DNA of 64,000 bases from Hymenopus coronatus. Lineage: Eukaryota > Arthropoda > Insecta > Mantodea > Hymenopodidae. The position numbers and the translations under genes were made by a program. Each line of letters starts with the position of its first letter. The stretch's first letter is position 1. The stretch lies in the NCBI GenBank assembly GCA_030762935.1, contig CM060900.1:401187132-401251131 (forward strand), read 5' to 3'. The notes beneath the pieces were generated by a model. That model ran no database searches. It had not been told where the DNA came from and was given only the letters and a program-made list of their open reading frames with translations. Positions 31,236 through 44,745 of the stretch are shown piece after piece.

Positions 31236-31572
31236 ACTAACATACACATATATCCTCTCCTATCTAAATCCGAACCTTGCCAGCTCGTGCTAAAACTTGC
31301 TTCTTAGACAAAGCTCTTGGGGATCGAGTCATAGTTTCTTCTGGTGCAGAAGCAATGCTGTATCACCACATTTTGCCTGTCTACAGGACAAAGGTGACAA
31401 CTTGCCTGAGAATAATAACCTGTTGAGAGAACGTACGCTACTAACAAGTCTCAAATTAAACGAACTTGTTAAAGCACACAAGTTTTAAAAAAAAAAAACT
31501 TGGACAGACCCTTAAAACCTTGGATTATAACCGTAATGGGCCAGTATGTTAGAATCTTGCCAGGTGATTTTG

Positions 31573-31808
31573 TATAGTGTTTAACGCCCGCCTTTACTAC
31601 ACCACAGAAATTGATACTGAAGATACATAGAATGGAGATGAAGCACCGATGGAATGCGATGGCGGGGGAAACCGGAGAACTTGGAGAAAACCCGCCCTAG
31701 GACCGCTTTGTCCACCGCAAATCCCACAAGTGGTCGTCTGGGTGCGAACCCCGGCCACCATGGTGAGATTCAAGTGGTCTAACCATTCGGCCACGGCTCG
31801 GTCATTGG
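31573..31808 (-). repeat. SINE family I copy
   Basis: On the minus strand: CGTGGCCGAATGGTTAGACC (A box), then a region with GGGGTTCGCACCC, ACTTGTGGGATTTGCGGTGGAC and the tail GGCGGGCGTTAAACACTATA. It abuts the minisatellite at its head side. Confidence 0.85.
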
Positions 31809-33032
31809 CATACGTCCTCCAGCTTCTCTGCTGGCAAGGTGTTGACAAATTCCTCCACTATTGCCAAGTACCTGCATGAGGTCAAATCAAGCCATATGAG
31901 TTAATTTGTTCATATAGGCTGTGGTATTATCCTGCTGAAACTATACGTCCTTCATGTTTCTCTGCTGGCAAAATGTTGACAAATTTCTCCACTAATGTCA
32001 AGTATCTCCTTGAGGTCAGATCAGGTCATATGGGTGCCCATATAGGCTGTGGTATTAAACTTCTGAAATCATACGTCCTCCAGCTTCTCTCCTGGCAAAG
32101 TGCTGACAAATTCCTCCACTATTGCCAAGACCCCCTTGAGGTCTGATCAGGACATATGGGTGTCCATATAGCCTGTGGTATTATCCTGCTGAAACCATAC
32201 GTCCTCCAGTTTCTCTGTTGGCAAAGTCTTGACAAATTCCTCCACTATTGCTAAGTACACCCTTGAGGTCAGATCAGCCCATATAGGTGTCCTTATAGGC
32301 TGTGGTATTATCCTGCTGAAACCATACGTCCTCCAACTTCTCTGCTAGCGAGGTGTTGACAAATTCCTCCACTATTGCCAAGTACCCCCTTGAGGTCAGA
32401 TCAGGCCAAATAGGTGTCCATATAGGCTGTGGTATTATCCTACTAAAACCATACATCCTCCAGCTTCTCTGCTGGCAAAATGTTGACAAATTCCTTCAAT
32501 ATTGCCAAGTACCCCGTTTAGGTCAGATCAGACAATATGTTTGTCCATATAGGCTGTGGTATTATCCTGCTGAAACGACACGTCCTCCAATTTCTCTGCT
32601 GATAAGAGTTGACAAATTCCTCCACTATTGGCAAGTATCCCCTTGAGGTCAGACCAGGCCATGTGGGTCAGGTTGTCCATATAGGCTGTGGTATTATCCT
32701 GCTGAAACGACACGTCCTCCAGCTTCTCTGCTGATAAGAGTTGACAAATTCCTCCACTATTGCCAAGTACCCCCTTGAGGTTAGATCAGGTCATGTGGGT
32801 CAGGTTGTCTATATTGGCTGTGGTATTATCCTGCTGAAACTATATGTTCTCCAGCTTCTCTGCTGGCAAAGTGTTGACAAATTCCTCCATTGTTGCCAAG
32901 TATCCCCTTCAGGTCAGATCAGACCATATGGGTGTCCATATAGGCTGTGGTATTATCCTGCTGAAACTATACGTCCTCCAGCTTCTCTTCTGGCAAAATG
33001 TTGACAACTTCCTCTACTATTGCTAACTACCG
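31808..33032 (-). repeat. Minisatellite, ~126-bp unit, nearly ten units
   Basis: GGCTGTGGTATTATCCTGCTGAAA recurs at about 31918, 32047, 32175, 32300, 32427, 32552, 32683, 32816 and 32944, a period of roughly 125-133 bp. On the minus strand most units keep one open frame containing YLAIVEEFVNTLPAEKLEDV followed by WFQQDNTTAY. This resembles the segment leading to the second catalytic aspartate of mariner/IS630-type transposases (WFQQDGA..H). Units differ by small indels and substitutions. The array starts at the end of a SINE and ends in a partial unit. Confidence 0.9.
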
Positions 33033-33039
33033 GTCACTG

Positions 33040-35180
33040 TTTTACTATCCGTTCAAAGAATGTATTGAAGATGCGACTACCTGACTTGGCACACTTATCA
33101 AAATTCCGGGTCTCTGTTGCAGCTGCTGAAAGGCACGAATTCTCAAGGGGTAACCTTTAGACAATTGCACAATGCAATGTGGGTACTGCCAATGGAGATG
33201 CAGTCTATCCTGTACGACATCGCATTAACTTCTTGGAAATCATTGCTTCCACGTCGATCATTTTTTTTTTTTTTTTTTGCTCTTTTAGGGAAGCCCGTCT
33301 GTGAAATTGAGTTCCGCCATTTCAGTGAGATCAATTTGAAGCTTTAACAAGATATTTAGGGTTTAATGTATAATATGTGCACTGTCTTTCATGGATATTT
33401 TTACATTAGTTCCACCAATATTAATTTCGGATATTATTATTTATGTATTATTTTGAAAAAAAAAATTTCTACGTGACTTGAAATTATTGTTTCCAATGTA
33501 TTTAAAAGTTAAATTTAAACTACTTAATACTGTACAAATATACTCTAAGGTTGAATTTTCATTACCCTACTAGTTTTGGAGAAAATTATGTTAAATGTGT
33601 GACTTAAATATGTCTTAAAGCTTTAAACAATGTGAATACTATTGTATATTAAAATCACAACTAAGCATGTAAGCAAAGCTTCATATCGCCTTTAATCCTG
33701 TTATTTATTATAAGGCACACAAAATATTAATTTACACTGGAAAAAGCATAATTGTAAACAATTTGAAAATGAGAATGTATCTTTAATGAGTACCCAAGAA
33801 CAGAGAGTTTCAAAATGTTATCCCTTATATGACACTCTTTCGGACTTTATGCTGTTTAAAACGTATACAGAACATAAAATAGACATTCTCCTTAATATAT
33901 CTCTGCTCCTATTCAGTACTTGAAGACTGCTGAGGACTCTCTTGAATGGTTTGTTCATTTTAATGTAGGAAAATTCTCTAGGATTCTTTTTTTTTTACAC
34001 TTTATATGGAGCTAGACTATATGACAAGTTTTAAAGCGTGTTCTACGCACAGCTATAAAAGCACATAGATCTAAAATAGAAATGGAATTATAAACATAAC
34101 GAGAAAGTAATGAAAGGTTTGCAATTGCAGATTATCGTTAATCACGTAGAGCATTACCAGGAAAATGAATAAATCATCTGCATTGCATGCGTTCAAATAG
34201 AATTCCAAAAGCAATGCTTCACTATCTTTCAATTGAAAATAGATGTTTAGGTCGTTCAAGTAAGCTTTAGATTTGAAAATACAACTCGAGATCGTATCAG
34301 ACCACAAGGTTTAATACTTGAACGGAGAAGAAGACTAAAATCCAAGTTTATGAATTTTTGGCAACTTTAGCCTCTTTTTACAGATGGTTGACTGTATCCC
34401 GATGTTAGGCTACATGCTCCGTCTCCTGCAACTTGCGGTATGACAGCAGGACGCAGGATTGGTTTGAAGCACTAATGCTGTATTATCTCACAGACCTCCT
34501 TTGTTTGCAACATAACTCAAGGAGTGGATGTACTCCGTCACAAATATTCGCTGATCCAGCTATATACCAAGATTGATAAGATTTCAACGATAGAAAATAA
34601 AATAAATAAAAAGTCTAGTACCTACATACACTTAACTTTTCTACCCATTCTTCAACAACTATTCTTATCTGCTTCATGTTATCGGGATAAAACTCTGTAG
34701 AAAACTTGTATTGCATATTTCCTTGCAGGAGAATAAGGTAGACTTAACTGGTGGTCAAATATTTTAAGAGTGGGTTGTTATGCAATGCTTTAAATTTTTC
34801 TTCTGTTAGCATGACCAGAAGAAAGAAAATGAATAACATCTCTTCTGAAAAACAACATAAGTAATAACAAATTTAAACCGATAACAGAAATACCTTGGAA
34901 ATAGATAACTCTACTAAAAAGTACATGAATTAATAAATAAATTAATTAATAAACATTAATAAATTATTTTATGCTTCAATGAGATACTTATTTTTGTATA
35001 GCAAAGTTTCACATATTTTTTACGGTTCGTCAGTTATGCAAAAATCATCCAAATTTCAGAGGACTTCAGATGTTATTCTCAGAAAAGTAAAAATATACAT
35101 TTCATTTTTCATGACATGTTAAACATATGTTTTAAGCAAAATCATTAAAAGTCAGTTTTGGCAAAATTGCAATTTTTGGA
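33040..35180. other. No supportable gene
   Basis: AT-rich DNA with an 18-nt T run at 33261-33278. No coding or structured RNA signal recognised. Confidence 0.4.
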
Positions 35181-35189
35181 AGGTGTTCA

Positions 35190-35445
35190 TGTTACCGGTA
35201 GTTGGTGTTGGGTCATTTTCTTATAAATATCAATATCGCATCCTTGGAAACACTGGATTGGAATACGAGGTTTGGTATTTACCCGAGTTTTCGTTTACGT
35301 TATATGTTCACAGACAGACAAACATACAGACATACGTGGAGCTTTCTCTAAAAAGAAATATATTTTGTTATATTACAGGAGGCCTTAAAATAAACATTTT
35401 GAAACCTTGGCATTGAATATTTCGTTGGAATAGAACATTTTCCCT
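35190..35445 (+). repeat. Interspersed family R copy, partial
   Basis: ATCGCATCCTTGGAAACACT, GAGGTTTGGTATTTACCC, TTCACAGACAGACAAACATA and the TTCGTTGGAATAGAAC end match family R in order. Confidence 0.65.
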
Positions 35446-37248
35446 TTTCCCTTAGGTTGCATGACTTTTTGAACATCCATAGGACCGAATGAAAATCTTA
35501 CATCACTCAATCTTACAATTACCCTTACTCACACCTACAACTTTTTTTTAACGTTCTATGCAGACATTTACATTGTTAATCCATTTCGTCAAAAAATCCG
35601 ATACCTCGGAAATAAATATTCTGGTGACCCCTGACTAAAAAGAGTAATTTTGGAACACCAACCCTCTCGCTTTCTCTGACACGTATGTATAGTCTATTCA
35701 CATTTTTTTTTCAGGAATAATAACCGCATTTGGAATGTATAGTACTCCCGAGAAGCATCAATTAAGGTAAGAAGGTTGATTTCTTCTCACATGAAACAAA
35801 ACGTCACCCCCTCACCCGCTAATAATAATATATAAATAAATCGCGAAGTAATCATACTCGCGTTATTAAAATTTGTATAAGCACTTGTTTTGATTTTACA
35901 AACATGTTGGAAGACAAAAAATAATATTTTTTCTGCCCTATGAGGAAGTTGGCTTTTAAGCTGCTTGTGTTCTTGTTACTCTTTTTTTTTTATTCAAGGA
36001 ACAAATGGAATTTTGAAATTATTTTCACTTGTGGAGGAGAAGAATGGGCATTTTTTTTAAATTTCTTTTTGTATTTATTCTTTTTTATTTAGTTTGTAAT
36101 GTCATGGTACCCCCTTTGGGAATTAGGAACTTTATTTATTTCAGGAGAAGCAGGAGTTCTTTTCAGACAGCAAATGGGTTAAGGGAGGGCAGGAGAGCTT
36201 TGTTTAGCACGTGACACCTCTTCCCCCTCCATCAAGCCCTAGCCAAAAAGGAATACAAATGGTCTGCTTACAAGCATGTACTGTATGTGTTTTTTATTTT
36301 TTATATTGTTTAACGTCCGTTTTTGCCACATACGGCACCGCAGGTGAATAGGTGTGCATGTATGTATTGTAACGTGGTGCAATATTCAGTACATACCTAC
36401 GAAGCAACATGAAGATTATCAGGAATGTTCCAAATCAATCTTTACTTCTAAAATCACTAACGGTTTTTATTTAGGTTTATATTAAAGTAAACTATTTAAG
36501 ATTATACATCACAAACAGAAACCTAAAATCCTAATTTTAGTAATAGTTTATGAAGCTGTCTTCGTTGAAAATTAATTTGTATAACGAATAGACGATAAGA
36601 AAAATTGTATCCCAGAAAATGTAGGTCTCTTTAAAGCACGCAACCCATTGCAAGTAATAACTTTTTGACAATAGCCATTATCGAGATATCCTTTGTTATG
36701 GTTTCGATTTTTCAGTTCTTTGTCAGTTTTGAAGTGTTGCGGCCATTTCCCGCGATGTCAGTGTAAGGTCATGAAAATTCAAGGCCAACATATACCGATC
36801 CAATCTTAAACTCTGACAATCGCTCCCTGCTGTACCTCCAATAAATATATAATGATACGCTCTCTTACTCTTAGCCGTAACACCTTATATAAGAAGCTGC
36901 TTAGGCAATTGCGCTTAGCAGTTCTGCAACTACTCTGTAGGACATGGTAAAAGTTATGGATTATTTTAACATGATATTGCTACTTATATTTTCAGCCCAG
37001 TAGCTATTTATCTGCATCTTTTGTTCGATATGAACTTAGATTCAGCGTTAATAAAAATAGTGACTCCTCAAGCGCTTTTAAGTTAGACTATCTAACTTTT
37101 CAACCGCTAACCCACACATTTCTAAGTTTTTGACCGTCTGGATAGAAGATTCTGCACCTTGCTGCAGAACTTAGCGAAAATGATATGCTCTCTTGCAACT
37201 TCCCAAAATACTAATCAGTATTCTCAACCTTCTACTATAATGCATCTG
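35446..37248. other. No gene; small repeat scraps
   Basis: A SINE family I tail lies on the minus strand at about 36299-36352 (ATTGTTTAACGTCCGTTTTTGCC..GGCACCGCAGG) and a family R scrap in minus orientation near 36600-36720 (TATCGAGATATCCTTTGTTATGG). Nothing else recognised. Confidence 0.45.
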
Positions 37249-37465
37249 TGGCCGCGCCGTGTCCCAGTGGTTAGACCACCCGCCTCTCACGTATGCGACC
37301 AGCGTTCTATCCCAAGCGAGCACATGTGAGATTTGTGGTGGACAAAGCGGCTTTTCTCCGGGTTCCCCCGCCATCGCATTCCATTAGTGCTTCATCTGCA
37401 TTCCATGTGATCTCCTGCGGTGCTATACGTAGTAAAAGTGGGTATTAACTACTATCAGAGACTTA
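37249..37465 (+). repeat. SINE family I copy
   Basis: GTGGCCGCGCCGTGTCCCAG..GGTTAGACCACC (A box), GTGAGATTTGTGGTGGACAA, CTTTTCTCCGGGTTCCCCCG, CATTCCATGTGATCTCCTGC and the tail AGTAAAAGTGGGTATTAACTAC. Confidence 0.88.
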
Positions 37466-38235
37466 TACATCTGTGAAATTTGACCGAAAAGTGTAAAAAG
37501 ATTTAAAAATAACGTTTTTCATTATAAAATAATATTAATTCAAGTCTTTAAGAAAAGGTACACTTTTTCCACGTCATTAATTTCAACTAAAACTAACTGA
37601 AGCTGTAAACCACAGACACATATCAATTAATTAAAATGTCCAGTTTTAAATCTTATTTTTTCACATTTTTTTCAGCATTCCTCCATACTCAGAATACTCC
37701 ACACGAGTTCTATACCAATTTGTTCAAAATGTGTGTGCTATCTCACAAAAGCAGATGTAAGATAATGACCGTATACTTTTTAAAAATAAAGCTCGAAAAT
37801 TTGAGTAACAAATTATGAAGTTTTTTTATAACTTAAATAATTTTGGAGAGTACAAATATTAATTTTTCTATGATAATTAGGCGTTGATATAAAATGGTAT
37901 GTATAGTTTTATGAACTCACTTATTCAGTAATCTGAAGTTTTGATATGAATATTTTTAAAAATACATTATATGAAGCACATTTATTAAAAATGAATTTAC
38001 ACAGGTAAGAAAGCTAGAATTTTGGGTCATGACAAATGTTTCATTGCTATTGAATGTAATAAATGGCATAGATTAAAAAAAACTTGCGTACTGTGGATTT
38101 TGTGAAGATTATATTCTGTAAGATTAGGCAGTATAGAATTTGGGAACTATGATGGGGTAGTAAGTACTAGGCGGGATGTAGGTTAACAAAAGAGCGTGCA
38201 TTTCTAAGATGTATCTACTATAGCTTTTTCAAGCT
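37466..38235. other. No supportable gene
   Basis: Very AT-rich DNA with fortuitous short frames only. Confidence 0.4.
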
Positions 38236-38239
38236 TGCT

Positions 38240-38415
38240 TAAATGACTTCGGGGTTCATAGAGCTTAAATTTACTCAGTATTCGTCTACTCAGAATAACG
38301 GAAAACCCCGAAAAAACCCTTATACGTGTAACTCGCCATAAGGGAGTTTCGAACTAGCGACTCTTGAATGTGAGGCAGACACACTACCTCCATACAACCG
38401 AGGCGGGCATCACCC
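38240..38415 (-). repeat. SINE family III copy
   Basis: On the minus strand: TGCCCGCCTCGGTTGTATGG, AGTGTGTCTGCCTCACATTC, CTAGTTCGAAACTCCC (B-box-like), TATAAGGGTTTTTTCGGGG and the tail ACTGAGTAAATTTAAGCTC. A shortened relative is at 24.34 kb. Confidence 0.7.
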
Positions 38416-38554
38416 GTTTAGCTATGATGGGTAAGGGATTCGCCGAATACGAGCTTAGAGAGTCACAGTAACTTAAACTCGTTACAGAAACAACGTTTGC
38501 CCTCTACCTAAAGTTCTAAATATTCTGGAAGCTAGCAAATGAAATGAAGTTTAT

Positions 38555-38815
38555 TTTTAAACGCTCCTTAACCTGTGGTTCTCGGTGTCTCATTCTATGT
38601 TGGGTGTAAAAGATTGGTTCATTTGCACAGAGGCCTCTTATTAAGCTTGGGATTCTTTTCCGTGCCGTAAATCTACGGCACGGGTTCAGCGAATTTACCT
38701 CTCTTCCGAAGGAAGCCATACTAAGGATTTCTACACCCGAAAAATTCCATCACCCTCCGCCAGGTTTGAACCCGCGACCTTCAGTACAACTACACCACGG
38801 AGGGTAGCTACACCT
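38555..38815 (-). repeat. SINE family II copy
   Basis: On the minus strand: CCCTCCGTGGTGTAG.., GTCGCGGGTTCAAACCTGG (B box), TTTTTCGGGTGTAGAAATCC, CCTTCGGAAGAGAGGTAAAT, CGTGCCGTAGATTTACGGCA and GAGGCCTCTGTGCAAATG. The TACGGCA/TGCCGTA part is self-complementary. Confidence 0.82.
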
Positions 38816-39039
38816 ATTATGACGCGGGACTTCGAATTCGAGACGACCATCAGGACTGAGGACACTACACCGGGAATCAAACCCAGTACTGAGAGCACTA
38901 GAAGAACAGCGATAGCTCAGATTACAAAAATGCAAAACGAGCAAGAAAGAAGAAAAAAGACTTCAGCACCATTAGACAACAAGAGTGTATCAACAAACGA
39001 GGTACTGAGTGTCAAAATTGTATGATTTATTGTAGATCA

Positions 39040-39720
39040 GAGTTCAGTTGAGATAATGAAATTTCAGAAGGGAGAAAGTAGTATTAGTCAGGAAAATGTA
39101 GAGAATTGAGTTCTAGAAAGGGCAAAATGATAAAATTATACAGAATAATTTAGAAAGAAAAGAGGAAACAAGAAGTGAGAGAAAAAAGGAATATTCAAGA
39201 ATAGGGGGGATGGTTGAGATGTCAAAAAGCCCGAAAAGACAGGAGCTAGACGAGAAAATAGAAGACCGGCAGCAGAAACTAGAAAAAGTTAGAAAATCTA
39301 CAGCGAGAACTATAAATATACAAGAAGGAAATAAGAAGTCACAAAACGTTATAGAGGCAAGCTAAAGAAAATAGAGAATTATGTTACGGAAAAAACAGGA
39401 AATTTTGGGAAGTAAGCCAAGAAATATCTGAAGAGAAGATTTTAAAACATGCAAATGAATAATTAAAAATGAAGGTAGAATGTTGAGGGAAGAAATACCA
39501 AAGAAATCAAAAATGGAAAGTAGATAATTGAGGAAAGAACTAGAAAAGAAATCAGACATCGAAAGTGGAAATGTTGAAGACATTTTTAATTTACCCGGAC
39601 AGCAGTCTCATAGAAATCAAAATAAAGCAAGGAATAACACGAGTTCTAAGTGTAAGTGAATAGTGAAGAAGTAAGAAGATAGTGAAAGTAGGCTGCAGTG
39701 AATATATCAAAATTATAATC
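39040..39720. other. Purine-rich (A/G) tract, no gene
   Basis: For about 600 bp the plus strand is dominated by A and G (GAAA, AGAAGA, GAGAAAA words) with very little C. No open frame of note. Confidence 0.6.
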
Positions 39721-40374
39721 ACCAAAACACAGACACTAAAATGAACTGAAAACAGCGCACACAGAAAAAGAAGAGGTAGACATATAAATAAATTCAGAAG
39801 AGAGATGAAAGATTATGCTATGTAAAGGAAAGGGAGTATATTTTGGAATATTCATGAAATATTTGTATGTAACTATGAGTTGTGCAACGGAAGAAATCTG
39901 AAAATGAAGTATTATCTGAGAATGGAAGCTACTGGGGAAACAGGTACATACTCTAAAAGTTGGAAAATATTCGGATAAACGTCTACATTCCTTATGTGCA
40001 ACCGCAAAATTTAATACCGGAATTGTGGCCATATCAAATTAATGATTATTTTATAAATAAAGAAATAATTGCTGTAAACAATATTTTATATTAAAATCAG
40101 ACGTTTAGATAAGATGTTAAACATACGTTACAAAAATCTGTTACTTCACATATATAAAGTTAATTAGTGAAGCAAGTGTTGGAGTAAAGCAATTATTTAG
40201 AATGTCTGCAGTAGCTCAGGATCAGCTCTTGAGAATATTATGTTCAAAAAACCTAAAAGTACGCGTGATGAGTAGCAGTAGGCGAGTTTTCAGAATTGGC
40301 ACAGTCAAAGAATACGAAAAAAAACTAGCAAATCAACGAATAAAGGTTATCTCGAATGGCAAAATAACGAGCCA

Positions 40375-40640
40375 GGTGGCTCTGGCGTTTCGTGTAAGAC
40401 TGGCATTCGAGAAGTTATGAAATTGCTTCTCGCGGCCAACCTTTCTGACCCATGATTTTTTCGGAGTTTTTCCCGGGTCACTAGGCAAGTACTGAGGAGG
40501 TTTCTTCATTTCCCGAGCTTCCTGTCCGTTAATTTCATCTCCATTTCATCCAATCGGTCTCTTTCAGGGTTATAAGTATCGACGAGGGGCGCGGGCTCTT
40601 AGCTGTCCCTGAGTCATGATGAACTACTTTGAATCTGTTT
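40375..40640 (+). repeat. Possible SINE-like repeat
   Basis: tRNA-like start AGCCAGGTGGCTCTGGCG, then TTTTTTCGGAGTTTTTCCCGGG and the C/T-rich tail TTAATTTCATCTCCATTTCATCC, as in other arthropod SINE bodies. Only one copy is seen here. Confidence 0.35.
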
Positions 40641-42400
40641 GGGACCCTCCAGGGTGGCTCTACGCCGCTGCCCAGTTTTGGTCGTCCGTTGATATTACTC
40701 TCATCTCAAACTGTTCTCCTAGAGTCTGACATTCACTAAATCAATGGCTACCGTGTGGAATCCGCTTCGGCATCTCACGCACGCACAGATGGCAATATAA
40801 AGTGTAAGTTTGTTTAATATAAAATGTAGGGACAGTGGTGAGGTAGTAAGTTGTAGACGGGACTTAGGTTAGTAAAAGAGCTGCAGTTTTAAAATGTCGT
40901 TACTCATTCTGCAGTTTTTAAGACACAGTTATTTCTCGTGGTTAGATTCAGGAATATTTAGTTATTTGTCTTAAAGGAATTCCACCTACTTCCAAAGAGA
41001 TCAGTCATTAGTCTCTTTTAAATGTTCTCACTTAGTTTAACTGGTTCTGTCCTTTCACCCTCCAGCCACGCATACTCTGAGATAAGGATCTCACAGGCTT
41101 CAACTGAAGCAGCCAGATGGCAGAAAAACGTATATAATGTTTTGAAATATTAACTACTGATAAATTCTAAAAACATGTGCTACTAAGAAAACACCTATAC
41201 CGCTTAGTAAATCACATTATAGAATAAAGGCAGAGAAATGAAATTAGTAGGCATGCATTTATATCCTATAAGAATGCAGTCTGATATCTCAAATAGTTCC
41301 TGACATAATGAGTCATGAAGTTACAACATTTAACATGGTGCCTTAAAAATCCCTCTTAAGCAACTCATTTTGATAAAATATTCTATATTTCTAATAAAAA
41401 GAATCGGATGAAGCCTTTAGCATTCCAAATGTTACTTTTCCCGCTATTTTGAGTTCTATTTACAGAAGATTTTAAAGGTCACCTGAACCCTTATTTATGC
41501 ATTTACTGTATAGAGCTCGAAGAAAATAATTGGGTATTTTCAACATGCTCAGTATCATACTTTGAACCTTTAAGTAAAAAGCAGCACCATTAGAACTAAC
41601 TTTAGGGGATTGTGTCGTAGCTGTAATAGAAAATATGAAAACGATAGACTAAACACCCTGTCCAAAAGACGTAGGAGGTTATAAAGCTAACGACACACAG
41701 AAATGTTTGTAATAATAATTCCCTGATCTTCACCTGTATTTCACTCTACAGATAAATAGATGAAATGGATATATTTTTATTGCTACACACATACACTCAA
41801 GTCAGCAACAGTAATAAACCTTATGTGCAATGAAGGTAATTAAATGACTGGACCATAAAATATGTTTGGGCAATACGTGCCAATATAAGTATTGTTTATT
41901 AAGAGCAGTGTAATGAACAATATTACATCAACATTTGCTGCATTTGCGAACCTTATAGTTTTACTTATTAACAGTAGTATGTTCTCAGGTTGGTTAGCAC
42001 CTCCAAGTAGGCGTGGCACACACAAACCATGCGTGTATATTTTCTCCGAGACCGCGAGTTGGAGGGAACAGGTTACGCTATAACGAATGTTGTATCGGAA
42101 CTGAGTTTGAATACTTTCAGCAAGGCCATTTACCTCACGCTACCTAGGCCAGCAGTTCACATATTGGAAGCAAACCGCATAATCAATAGTGACAGGCGTT
42201 GTTCAATTCGCGGAGCAGAAAGGATCATGCAAAACACACCAGGTGATAGATAAACTATGTAATTAGTTTTGGGGAAAACTGTTAAACAAAGAGAAAAAAA
42301 AAATAACTAGTCGAAATGGTTACAAATTAAGGTAACATTTACTAAAATATCTGCATCAATACCCTTAACATCTGTATAGTGAGTATTGTGGATTATTATA
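40641..42400. other. No supportable gene
   Basis: AT-rich DNA; no repeat or gene recognised on either strand. Confidence 0.4.
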
Positions 42401-42404
42401 TTTT

Positions 42405-42645
42405 TAACAGTGTTTAACGCCCACATTTACTACTATAGCACCGCAGGCGATGACACCGGTGATACATAGAATGAAGATAGAACAGCGTTGGAATGTAATG
42501 GCGGGGGAGACCGGAGAACCCGTAGAAAATCCTCCCCTGCACCGCTTTATCCACCACAAATCCCACATGCGGTTGCCTTTGATGGAACCCTTAGTAGGAG
42601 GCCAGTGGTCTAAGTACTTGACCACGGTGCGGCTATTGTGGATTA
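42405..42645 (-). repeat. SINE family I copy
   Basis: On the minus strand: GCACCGTGGTCAAGTACTTAG (A box, diverged), GCATGTGGGATTTGTGGTGG, GGGTTCTCCGGTCTCCCCCG, ATTCTATGTATCACCGGTG and the tail GTAAATGTGGGCGTTAAACA. Confidence 0.85.
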
Positions 42646-42649
42646 AAAC

Positions 42650-44200
42650 ACTTCGTATCTTCCATTCAAAATAATAAACTGAAGAATTTTTAAATGGCAG
42701 GTAATTTATTAAATGCTTAAAGGGATGTTATGTCAGAAGAATATCGGTTTGTTGCGACGCGACGTTAGACTACTACGTGTTTGTCAACAACACACTCTGG
42801 TCCGTACAATTACTGACAGGGCCGTAATTGGCAAGTTGGCATGCATGAAGAGTCTTTCGCTGTGTAGCCGATACAATTGCATTGCTACCTTGATATGCAC
42901 AGTTTAAGCGCAAGCACAGAAAATATCGTTTTGAAACCTCCAAGCAGAAAACTAAACATTTAAAGAAGTGGCACCTGATATGCCCTCAACCCTTCAGCTT
43001 GCTACAACTCATGGTTAAATGCGCTTCTATATTATGTTCATCTTCACAATATAGGTACCAACATTCTTAACGATTAGGACAACCATCATAATTCTGCAGT
43101 GTGAGCCGTAGAGCATTTCAAACATATTACATGATGATTTTCTCTTCATTACAATTATTTTTGGGTTGTCGAAACTCATAGTATGTTTAAAAAATGCTTG
43201 CAATATTGAATTCAATAGAAATAGTAGAACTAGCTCAAAACATTGATAAAGAGCGGTTTGTTATCGATAAAGTAAAGCAGAAAATGGAAACCGTCCATGA
43301 GAAAAATCATGAAGATGGTAAACACTAAACATCATTACAAGGACAGCATAAAATAGCACTTACAATGCAATATCATCTGCAACACTTTGTATTGGCCCCT
43401 ATGGCATCATGTTAAGTGGAGAGAGTTTTTCAACTACAAACATTATTTAAAAAAAGGAGGTGCTTCAAATTTGAAAGAATTAAAATGCGTATTGCAATAA
43501 ATTGTACTGAGTTCGAAAATTAAAGAGACGTTGAACAAGTAGACATATACTTATGTATTTCATGCAGTTATTTGTGAAGGTTGTTTAGTATTAATAAATT
43601 ATGGTGTGCCACCTGTTCTACAGTCCGATTCTCAAACAAGTTTAAGAATTTAGACGCCGTATTATGAAAACAGTTTGCTAGCACGTTTATGACAGCCGGC
43701 ATTGTTTACTGCCGCAGTTAGTTCATGCCGCTCTCCTCTGCTCACAATGTACATACTTTGTATGCCCAGTCCTGAGAGTCTTAGCTCTGGTCATCAGCAC
43801 TTTGTACCTTATGCACGTTTTTCCTTCATATGTAAAGGAAAGTTGTAAACATATACAGGAAAGCTATGCTCCCAAGTTCAATGAAGGTTAGCTTTGTAAT
43901 GTGTAATTGCCAAGTTCTGCAAATAATCTCAACTTTCTTTTGTGAAATAAGTAGTTTATTGGGGTAAGTATGGTTGCACCCACAACAAAATTCCACTATT
44001 GATATGGATTTAATCCTGATTATTAGGGATAGCATCTTGGGGACCGATAGAGGGACACATACGGATACCAGTTGCATACCTACCGAGTAGAGACCGACCT
44101 GTATTGGCCCATGTAAACATCCTGTAGTAAAGAGTTGGGGAACGTGGCTCGACGCAGCAGTATCTATGCTGTATATTATAATACTGTTTTATAGGTAATT
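42650..44200. other. No supportable gene
   Basis: No recognisable coding or repeat content. Confidence 0.4.
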
Positions 44201-44204
44201 ACTG

Positions 44205-44745
44205 TCTTTGATGACAGCTCATGCTCTTCAGTAGAGATTGCAAAATACTTCGCTTCTAATGGATTACATGAAGATTTGCAATTCATAGAGAAGAACTTTG
44301 CAGATATATCTACGACAATAACAAATATTTGGAAACATCGAACATTGAAATGCCTCGAGCCCTGAAAACTGTCGATGAACTTGCGCAAGCAAACACCTGT
44401 TTTAGTCCGTGTAAACAGAGAGTGAAGACAGTATTTGGAAAACATATCGGATTTTCAATAATGCGTGAAATACGAAATGTGCTACGAGGTGTTGGTATGA
44501 AAATAAATGCTGATGGAGTATATTACCTAATAGTTGATGATGTGTCCTATTTTCGTTTTGCTTCAACCACATCTTGTGATGTGGAGCGAAGTTTTTCACA
44601 ATATAAAGCATATTTATATGCCAATCGGAGACGATTTACATTTGAGACGTTACGAATATGATGTTGTTGTGCATTTTAATCTATGTATCTTGAGAGAAAA
44701 TGAAACCGATAATGATGCTAATGACTTGTTACACAGCAGCAATTG
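44205..44745 (+). pseudogene. hAT transposase C-terminal remnant (dimerisation domain)
   Basis: An upstream frame (about 44217-44330) reads SSVEIAKYFASNG..DLQFIEKNFADISTTITNIW. After frameshifts, a second frame (to 44661) reads YFRFASTTSCDVERSFSQYK..NRRRFTFETLRI, and a third continues ..DVVVHFNLCIL. The VERSFS..L..RRR.F..E motif is the hallmark of the hAT C-terminal dimerisation region. At least two frameshifts. The catalytic Asp and BED parts are not present nearby; the N-terminal hAT remnant at 14-15 kb is on the other strand and about 29 kb away, so it is a separate insertion. Confidence 0.75.

Noticed and set aside
31597..33026. Multiple open frames of 60-97 residues across the minisatellite
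   Set aside because: They are products of the repeat unit and the adjoining SINE, not genes.
38819..39025. 68-residue charged open frame
   Set aside because: Lies at the start of a purine-rich tract; composition explains it and no family is recognisable.
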